Assembly (NCBI GenBank): GCA_905193585.1
Contig: CAJJPG010000123.1
Span: forward strand, 1 to 5,056
Direction of reading: 5' to 3'
Length of the DNA: 5,056 nucleotides
Source: an uncultured Oscillospiraceae bacterium
GTDB taxonomy: Bacteria > Bacillota > Clostridia > Oscillospirales > Acutalibacteraceae
Part shown: positions 1-4,158 of the stretch, one piece after another
How the letters are laid out: the number at the start of each line of letters is the position of its first letter
Position numbering within the stretch: the first letter of the stretch is position 1
Translations under genes and position numbers: made by a program
The notes under the pieces: generated by a model
What the model was told of the DNA's origin: nothing
Database searches by the model: none
Seen by the model: only the letters and a program-made list of their open reading frames with translations

Positions 1-34
1 AATCGAACCTCACATTTTGTGAAGTTCGATTTTT
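1..34. terminator. Terminator-like hairpin downstream of the Asp23 gene, possibly bidirectional
   Basis: Positions 1-13 and 19-31 form a 13-bp inverted repeat around a 5-base loop (14-18). The single imperfect pair (9 with 23) is a C-A mismatch in plus-strand RNA but a G-U wobble in minus-strand RNA. In the plus direction the stem runs into a T tract (30-34), the classic intrinsic terminator layout for a gene arriving from the left. In the minus direction the hairpin lies 42 bases after the Asp23 stop and would end that transcript, but any U tract would be beyond the left edge. The A-rich run before the minus-strand stem fits a bidirectional terminator. The hairpin is clear; its direction is inferred. 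Confidence 0.75.
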
Positions 35-73
35 CTTAACTTAATGACATTGCCCTCGCGGGAAGCTTTTTTC

Positions 74-418
74 TTATTCTTCGTCTTTAATTTCAATATC
101 CGCAACCTGAACGTTTACCTTGGTTACGGCGCTGCCGGTCATAGTCTGAATTTTATCCTTTATGTTTTCCTGAACGCGCTCGGCAGTTTCCTTAACCTTA
201 GCGTCCGCTTTAAGGCAGATATAAGCGCTTATTTCAATAGCACCGTTAACCGTTTCCACCTTAACGCCCTTAAATGCGTTTTTGGTTTTTACTATACCCT
301 TAATATCCATTGCCTTTTTGGAAAGTCCGGCAACACCGTCAACTTCCTTTGCGGCAATTTCCGCCATTTTTTCAAGAACCTCGGTGCTTACCGAAAGCGC
401 GGTCTTTTTATCTTCCAT
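74..418 (-). CDS. Asp23/Gls24 family envelope stress response protein (YqhY-like)
   Basis: A soluble acidic protein of 114 aa with no signal peptide or membrane segment. It has the Asp23/Gls24 (DUF322) pattern: an N-terminal Ser/Val segment (about 8-12) followed by a helix; an 'AAKEVDGVAGLS' block (22-33), the family's I-A-x-x-x-V-x-G-V-x-G-L signature; a strand with an alternating hydrophobic pattern (61-69); an amphipathic helix with ERVQENIKDKI (80-90); and the closing block TMTGSAVTKVNVQVADI (92-108). B. subtilis YqhY is slightly longer and is linked genetically to acetyl-CoA carboxylase, while other members are membrane-associated stress proteins; no exact role can be read here. The ATG at 418 is preceded by a strong ribosome-binding site (GGAGGG, 426-431). 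The gene is separated from spoIIIAH by 66 bp with its own promoter, so it is probably expressed in growth as well as by read-through in sporulation. Family assignment is firm; YqhY orthology is likely from its position. Confidence 0.93.
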   Translation of the reverse strand: MEDKKTALSVSTEVLEKMAEIAAKEVDGVAGLSKKAMDIKGIVKTKNAFKGVKVETVNGAIEISAYICLKADAKVKETAERVQENIKDKIQTMTGSAVTKVNVQVADIEIKDEE

Positions 419-435
419 GGATAATCCCTCCGTGT

Positions 436-457
436 AATATACTTTATAGGTATATTA
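436..457. promoter_or_regulatory. AT-rich inverted repeat over the Asp23 promoter -10 and start region
   Basis: On the minus strand TAATATAC at the -10 side is answered by GTATATTA after a 7-base loop (443-449). The arms are exact apart from end trimming: 435-442 and 450-457, with the outermost pair at 435/457. The dyad covers part of the -10 hexamer and the predicted transcription start (about 447), where a repressor would act. It could also be chance in an AT-rich leader or a weak hairpin in the mRNA. No regulator is identified. Confidence 0.3.
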
Positions 458-481
458 TAACACATTTTTTCAATAACACAA
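454..481 (-). promoter_or_regulatory. Sigma-A type promoter of the Asp23-family gene
   Basis: On the minus strand there is a perfect -10 hexamer TATAAT (454-459) with the extended TGn motif just upstream (460-462). A -35-like TTGTGT (476-481) lies 16 bases further upstream, matching the first three consensus bases. Predicted transcription start is about position 447, giving a short leader that carries the GGAGGG ribosome-binding site at 426-431. It sits wholly in the only sizeable intergenic gap of the window, right after the spoIIIAH stop. No start site was measured, so the call rests on motif match and position. Confidence 0.72.
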
Positions 482-484
482 GTT

Positions 485-1024
485 TTATTTCACGGGAACT
501 ATCTTAATATTTGCAAGAGATATATTTGTTTCCGCCGTAATTATATCCTGAATCTGTAAAGTCTGTGCAGAAGTTAACCCCTCTGACTTCACAACCACGT
601 TAATACCGCTGTCGCCTATAACGGCGATTGCCTTTTCAAAGCCCTTGGCTTTAAGCAGCGCCTCAATATTGTTTTCGTGCTCGCTGCGGTCGGCTAATTC
701 CTCTATTTTTGCAAGCGCGGATTTTTTATCGGCGTCTGTAAGTTTTGCGCTTTTAAGCGTTTCCTCAATGCTTTCCTGCGCCTTTTTGCGGTTGCTTTCG
801 CGTTCCTTTTTCACATCGGTGAAATAATCGCCCGTAGTTTTTTCCGCCTTAGCCGAGGTTTCCACCGCTGAAACGCTGTTTTTCCCGCTGACGTATGACG
901 CCTCACCGAGATATTTTCCCGATGACGGCGTATACTTCATATTAAGCCATATAGCGCCGCCCAGCGCCAGCAGCATTACCGCCACCACAATCTGACTTTT
1001 TCCGAATACTTTACCTTTTTTCAT
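485..1024 (-). CDS. spoIIIAH: Stage III sporulation protein AH, ring subunit that contacts SpoIIQ
   Basis: 179 aa; the B. subtilis protein is about 218. A short basic N-terminus leads into one membrane helix (about 11-28), with the rest in the space between mother cell and forespore. After a linker (30-64) comes the family hallmark DYFTDVKKERESNRKKAQES (66-85), a charged helix, then a second helix (95-126). The ring-building domain follows: strands 131-136 and 140-146, helix 150-163 and a last strand 169-177, related to the YscJ/FliF fold of type III secretion and flagellar rings. In B. subtilis this domain binds the forespore LytM-like protein SpoIIQ to close the channel across both membranes. 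ATG at 1024 is set by GGAGG at 1033-1037, 8 bases upstream, inside the end of spoIIIAG; the two genes overlap by 14 bases. Last gene of the operon. The compact linker explains most of the missing length. Confidence 0.95.
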   Translation of the reverse strand: MKKGKVFGKSQIVVAVMLLALGGAIWLNMKYTPSSGKYLGEASYVSGKNSVSAVETSAKAEKTTGDYFTDVKKERESNRKKAQESIEETLKSAKLTDADKKSALAKIEELADRSEHENNIEALLKAKGFEKAIAVIGDSGINVVVKSEGLTSAQTLQIQDIITAETNISLANIKIVPVK

Positions 1025-1562
1025 TAAAGTTTCCTCCCGCTATGTATACTCTTTTTGATGTAATATTAAGCGCCGCCGTTACGGCGTTTGTGATCTTCTC
1101 GTTAATAATCTCATCGTCGCCCCCCTCGCAAACAACAGCCACCCCGCGCACCTGCGGCATTTCGGTAGTAACAAGCAGTGCCTGCTCGCCGCCGTCCGCC
1201 GTTTTAACGGTTATGTAGCTTTGTTTTGATTCGCTGCTTGTGCTCTCCTGCCCGCTGGCGGTTTTGTTGGCGGATGTGCCCTCGTTTGTATCGGCATATG
1301 AATATATAATCCCGCTTTCAAGCGTTATTACCACCTTAACGTTTTTGCTGCCTGTTATGCTGCTCACAATTTCTTCAACGTTTTTTTCAAGCCCCGCGCG
1401 GTATTCCTCAATACTTATTTCTCCGCTGTCTTTAGTCTCGGTTTTCTTCTTCCCGCCGAAAAAAGAGGGCAGGCATATAAGCAATATCCCCGTGAGCCCC
1501 AAGGCTATAAGCAATTTAGGATTTTTCACCGCACCCGTTATTTTTTCAATCAATCTGTCCAT
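1011..1562 (-). CDS. spoIIIAG: Stage III sporulation protein AG, large ring subunit of the feeding-tube channel
   Basis: 183 aa against about 229 in B. subtilis. One membrane helix lies at about 17-35, after a short cytoplasmic N-terminus. The ring-building domain is visible in order: helix 51-70, strand 74-82, an insertion rich in Ser, Thr, Glu and Asn (about 92-116), strands near 116-120 and 127-132, the conserved block EMPQVRGVAVVCEGGDD (134-150), helix 150-166 and a final strand 171-175. In B. subtilis SpoIIIAG forms a 30-fold ring whose inserted beta strands line the pore; the low-complexity insertion occupies that place. ATG at 1562 gives a 17-base overlap with spoIIIAF; the nearest purine-rich signal (GAGGT near 1574-1578) is rather far, so coupling to spoIIIAF translation is likely. 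The end overlaps spoIIIAH by 14 bases. Identity is firm from the signature block and gene order. Confidence 0.95.
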   Translation of the reverse strand: MDRLIEKITGAVKNPKLLIALGLTGILLICLPSFFGGKKKTETKDSGEISIEEYRAGLEKNVEEIVSSITGSKNVKVVITLESGIIYSYADTNEGTSANKTASGQESTSSESKQSYITVKTADGGEQALLVTTEMPQVRGVAVVCEGGDDEIINEKITNAVTAALNITSKRVYIAGGNFNEKR

Positions 1563-1986
1563 TTATAACTTCTACCTCGTAATTTTCCGCCACGACGCCC
1601 AAAGCACGTTTTATCTCGGCGGCGCTTTGCCCCGAAAAAACCGTAACCTTACTAATTATTATGCTGCCGTCATCCGATTTATCCGTACAAACTGTAATTT
1701 TTGTAAATTCTATACCCGCGTTTTTCAAAAGCTGACCGTAAACATACTCGGCAGAGGTTGCGTAAAGGCTGTCCTCTGAGTATTCGGTATAGTCGGGCGC
1801 GGTGAAATCAATGCTTATTTTTTTAAGCGGTATTGCTGCCGCCGCCATAACCGATACAACAAACACCACGCTTAAAGCGTATTTTACAGGCTTTGACATA
1901 GCGCCGTCGGGCGTTATTAAATGCAGCGCGCCTATAAGCACGCAGGCGGCGCACAAAGCCGCCGCAAAAGCGGAAAAAGCGTTCAT
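1546..1986 (-). CDS. spoIIIAF: Stage III sporulation protein AF, short form with ring-building domain
   Basis: 146 aa from the ATG at 1986. The frame stays open far upstream inside spoIIIAE, but this ATG has GGGAGGG 5 bases before it (1991-1997) and gives the expected N-terminus. Two membrane helices (about 5-24 and 35-54) flank the family's turn 'ITPDGAMSKPVKYALS' (24-39). The outer part has the order helix 74-90, strand 94-101, strand 108-116, helix 120-133, strand 136-142, which is the ring-building fold. B. subtilis SpoIIIAF is about 206 aa, so roughly 60 residues are absent, apparently between the second membrane helix and the first domain helix. It starts in an ATGA overlap with spoIIIAE and ends 17 bases inside spoIIIAG. 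It is a membrane subunit of the sporulation channel whose soluble domain probably forms a ring beside AG and AH. Only the exact domain borders are uncertain. Confidence 0.93.
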   Translation of the reverse strand: MNAFSAFAAALCAACVLIGALHLITPDGAMSKPVKYALSVVFVVSVMAAAAIPLKKISIDFTAPDYTEYSEDSLYATSAEYVYGQLLKNAGIEFTKITVCTDKSDDGSIIISKVTVFSGQSAAEIKRALGVVAENYEVEVINGQID

Positions 1987-3116
1987 CTTGCCCTCCCGGT
2001 CGATACCACCACCGCAAGTGATATTACAAACATAGCCCCCACCGTTAAAATTATTCCCAACAGTACCGACATCATAGAATCCACCGCCTTTAAAAGCCCC
2101 GATATTTGCGGCAGCGAAAAAAGACCCGCCACACCTGCGGTTATAAGCAGCACCGCCCGCCACATAAGCAGCTCGGTTATAAGCGGCAAAAGTATTGCCG
2201 CGCACGCCGCCGCGCCGTATATGCCTACCGAGGATTTAAGCAAGGTGACCGACGCCGTTACCGTGCCGAGCGCTTCTGAAAGCACTCCCCCCGCGACAGG
2301 TACGGAACTGCCTATAATAAACCGCGCGGTTTTAGCGGTGAGTGTATCGGCTGAGGAATTAACGGCGGTCTGTATACCCAAAATTCCCGCAAAAACGGTG
2401 GAAATAAAGGCGGTTATCCAAAGCGCGAGCTTTTTAACCGTTTCGGCTATTCCCGACCTTTGCATAAGAGGGGAGACCGACGAGCTTATGCTCACCGCTA
2501 AATACCCGCCCATAAGCGGCAGCACCGCAAAGCTTGAAATGTAGGAGACCCCCTGCGCCGCCGTTAACAGCAGCGCGCTCATTGAAACCGAGGTTGCCGC
2601 CCCGCCCGAGGCTGCCACTATAACGGCGAAAACGGGTATAAATGCGAGCATAAAAACGCTTAAGCCCTTCATTGCGTCCACCCCCGCTTTTATAGAAGCA
2701 TAAACAGGTCCCGCAATAATTGCCGCTGCCGCGGTTACCGCGGCGTATATTGCCGTTTGCACGGCGCTGCTTTTTATTTCGGTTGATGAAAACGCGGCGG
2801 CTATAAGAATTACGGCGGTTATTGCCGCCCCGCTTTTAAGCGGTGTTTTCGCTCCGCTTTTTAAAAACTCCAGTATATGCGAAAATACATTTTGCGAGGT
2901 AAGCGAGCCTACCCAGCCGTAATCTGACGGGTCAATGCCGTTCTTTTCAAAATATTCCCGCGTGCTGTCGGGCAAAAAATCTGTAAGCTTATCCGCGCCG
3001 CTGTCGTAATACTGCTCGCTGTAAAGCTCTTCGCCGTCCGTTTCGGCGGCAGATACCGCAAACGGGAAAAGAAACAGCAGTAAAATAAGCGTTAAAAATA
3101 CTTTTTTAAATTTCAT
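1983..3116 (-). CDS. spoIIIAE: Stage III sporulation protein AE, polytopic membrane subunit
   Basis: 377 aa, close to the roughly 399 of B. subtilis. The N-terminus is a signal peptide (lysines at 2, 4 and 5, hydrophobic core 7-20, probable cleavage after VSA at 21-23). An acidic, Tyr-rich extracytoplasmic segment (24-90) follows, then about eight hydrophobic helices: near 96-112, 118-138, 150-170, 178-212, 227-249, 269-292, 300-331 and 343-371. The block RFIIGSSVPVAGGVLSEALG (265-284) is the conserved family signature. SpoIIIAE is the largest membrane component of the A-Q complex and is needed for late forespore gene expression; its biochemical function is not settled, though channel or permease roles have been proposed. 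ATG at 3116 shares an ATGA with the end of spoIIIAD and has only a weak GGGA upstream; its own stop shares an ATGA with spoIIIAF. Translation is therefore probably coupled on both sides. Confidence 0.95.
   Translation of the reverse strand: MKFKKVFLTLILLLFLFPFAVSAAETDGEELYSEQYYDSGADKLTDFLPDSTREYFEKNGIDPSDYGWVGSLTSQNVFSHILEFLKSGAKTPLKSGAAITAVILIAAAFSSTEIKSSAVQTAIYAAVTAAAAIIAGPVYASIKAGVDAMKGLSVFMLAFIPVFAVIVAASGGAATSVSMSALLLTAAQGVSYISSFAVLPLMGGYLAVSISSSVSPLMQRSGIAETVKKLALWITAFISTVFAGILGIQTAVNSSADTLTAKTARFIIGSSVPVAGGVLSEALGTVTASVTLLKSSVGIYGAAACAAILLPLITELLMWRAVLLITAGVAGLFSLPQISGLLKAVDSMMSVLLGIILTVGAMFVISLAVVVSTGRAR
1991..1997 (-). promoter_or_regulatory. Ribosome-binding site that fixes the spoIIIAF start
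   Basis: GGGAGGG on the minus strand, with the GGAGG core ending 5 bases before the ATG at 1986. It decides against an extended start as far up as 2205, which would add 73 residues of glycine- and asparagine-rich out-of-frame spoIIIAE sequence with no family resemblance. Confidence 0.8.
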
Positions 3117-3499
3117 TTTAAAAATCCCAAAGCCGTTTCAAGTATCGAGGCTATAAGCGGCAGCACCAAAATAAAAACCGCGCATTTCCCCGCAAGCTCT
3201 GCCTTTCCCGCAAGGCTTGCCTGTCCGCCGTCGCGGCAGGCGTCGGCTATAAAGCCGGTTATGTAGCCTATTCCCAGGGCTTTGAGTGCCACCGAAAAAT
3301 ATTGCATTTTTATTCCGTTATCGTAAAGCAGCTGCTTTAAATAGCCTATGGGTCCCACTATGCTTTTTATGACGAAGCATGTAACCGTAACCCCGCCCGC
3401 AAGCACCAGCACAAGCGCGTAATCTCCCCTGTGTTCTTTCAGAACCATTGCCAATATTGCGGTTATAAGGCAGACCGCCAAAATTTTAAATACTTCCAT
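3113..3499 (-). CDS. spoIIIAD: Stage III sporulation protein AD, small membrane subunit
   Basis: 128 aa; the B. subtilis protein is about 133. Four hydrophobic segments are seen at about 3-20, 26-45, 67-86 and 104-122. The middle segment carries the family motif ALKALGIGYITGFIADACRD (71-90), followed by 'GGQASLAGKAELAGK' (91-105), a Lys/Glu-containing stretch typical of SpoIIIAD. The family is distantly related to SpoIIIAC, and both are integral membrane parts of the mother-cell side of the channel. ATG at 3499 follows the spoIIIAC stop after 2 bases. No Shine-Dalgarno match is visible upstream, so re-initiation or coupling from spoIIIAC is likely. It ends in an ATGA overlap with spoIIIAE. 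Identity is certain from motif, size and place. Confidence 0.95.
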   Translation of the reverse strand: MEVFKILAVCLITAILAMVLKEHRGDYALVLVLAGGVTVTCFVIKSIVGPIGYLKQLLYDNGIKMQYFSVALKALGIGYITGFIADACRDGGQASLAGKAELAGKCAVFILVLPLIASILETALGFLK

Positions 3500-3501
3500 T
3501 T

Positions 3502-3696
3502 TTAAAGCCCAAACAGGCTTTTTACGGTTGTAAAAAGCCCCGCTATCGCGTTTACCACCATAAGCAGCACTACCACAAGCCCCGCAAGGGTGGTAAGCAT
3601 TGCTTGGTCTTCTCTGCCCGAGCGCACAAGCACCAAATTAAGCACTGTTACAATAATGCCTATTGCGGCTATTCTGAAAATAAAATCAACGTCCAT
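3502..3696 (-). CDS. spoIIIAC: Stage III sporulation protein AC, two-helix membrane subunit
   Basis: 64 aa, near the usual 65-68. Two membrane helices (about 5-25 and 35-57) are joined by a short polar loop 'RSGREDQAMLTTLAG' (25-39), the region conserved in SpoIIIAC. It is one of the smallest parts of the channel and probably packs with AD and AE. ATG at 3696 has a ribosome-binding site AGGTGA (3702-3707) 5 bases upstream, which overlaps the spoIIIAB stop codon at 3706-3708; the gap to spoIIIAB is 9 bases. A small gene like this is easily missed, but length, helix pattern, signal and position all agree. Confidence 0.93.
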   Translation of the reverse strand: MDVDFIFRIAAIGIIVTVLNLVLVRSGREDQAMLTTLAGLVVVLLMVVNAIAGLFTTVKSLFGL

Positions 3697-3705
3697 TTAC
3701 TTCAC

Positions 3706-4158
3706 CTACAAGAAAAAAATGCAAATAAATATTCCGCCGAGCAGCCCCGCCGCGTTATAAACGCGGCAAAGCTCCACGCATTTTTCCTCCGCCTCATCGC
3801 GGTTTTTTGAAAGCAGCTTTATGTAAAGCTCGGTTCGGTTGTACTCGCTTTCCGAATCGTTCATACCTATATCGGTCAAATATTCATAAATAAGCGCGAC
3901 ATCCTTTTCGTCAAGCCACCTGCCGTCAACCGAAAAGCCGCCGTCCGCCTTAATAAGCCCATTTTCAAAGCTTTCGGCAACAAGTCTTTCAATTTCTCCG
4001 CCGCCCATACGTATGCGCTCTTTAAGAGACGTCAGGCCGCGGCACAAATCAGCAAGCCGCCGTCTTCGCTGCCGCAGCTCGTAAGATTTCATATACCCCG
4101 CCGCGAAGGACGCCACCACCACCATTACCGACCCGCACAGCTTAAACAGCCACTCCAT
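3706..4158 (-). CDS. spoIIIAB: Stage III sporulation protein AB, GspF-like membrane protein
   Basis: 150 aa from ATG 4158 (about 171 in B. subtilis). An N-terminal membrane helix (7-22) is followed by a basic, helical cytoplasmic region (24-130) and a C-terminal helix (136-150) with the family ending 'GLLGGIFICIFFL'. The fold of the soluble part resembles GspF/PilC platform proteins of type II secretion and type IV pili, which work with a motor ATPase; SpoIIIAA is the matching partner and lies directly upstream. An in-frame TTG at 4164 would add two residues, but AGGAG at 4166-4170 stands 7 bases before the ATG and only 1 base before the TTG, so ATG is chosen. It overlaps spoIIIAA by 17 bases. 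The segment 'DIGMNDSESEYNRTELY' (96-112) sits where the family often has an LG-x-x-D-x-x-x-Q type motif and looks diverged. Confidence 0.92.
   Translation of the reverse strand: MEWLFKLCGSVMVVVASFAAGYMKSYELRQRRRRLADLCRGLTSLKERIRMGGGEIERLVAESFENGLIKADGGFSVDGRWLDEKDVALIYEYLTDIGMNDSESEYNRTELYIKLLSKNRDEAEEKCVELCRVYNAAGLLGGIFICIFFL

Noticed and set aside
35..73. Possible short gene after the Asp23 stop (GAGGG followed by ATG on the minus strand)
   Set aside because: The frame stops after four codons and the spacing to the purine-rich run is too short.
44..424. Plus-strand open frame of 126 codons opposite the Asp23-family gene
   Set aside because: Shadow of a conserved gene; Phe/Asn-rich composition comes from complementing Lys and Glu/Val codons.
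1285..1309. Possible internal sigma-E promoter within spoIIIAG (GATACAAA with TTATATA upstream)
   Set aside because: The -10 element is fair but the spacing to the -35-like element is only 10 bases, too short for sigma-E; AT-rich coding sequence explains it.
1658..1664. GCATAAT in spoIIIAF, a good match to a sigma-E -35 element, considered because B. subtilis has an essential internal promoter in this locus
   Set aside because: No acceptable -10 element is found at 13-15 bases downstream, so it is not supported.
1987..2205. N-terminal extension of spoIIIAF to a 219-aa form
   Set aside because: It would overlap spoIIIAE out of frame, lacks family similarity and is rich in Gly and Asn; the ATG at 1986 has a strong ribosome-binding site and the proper N-terminus.
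1921..2544. Long open frame on the plus strand (207 codons) antisense to spoIIIAE and spoIIIAF
   Set aside because: It lies wholly opposite clear family members; its Ala/Thr/Ser/Pro-rich translation reflects the complement of hydrophobic codons and has no recognisable motif.
2511..3167. Repeated string ATAAGCGGCAGCACC near 2511 and 3153, with similar copies elsewhere
   Set aside because: On the coding strand these encode recurrent hydrophobic Val-Leu-Pro-Leu segments in AE and AD with the same preferred codons; not a dispersed repeat or mobile element.
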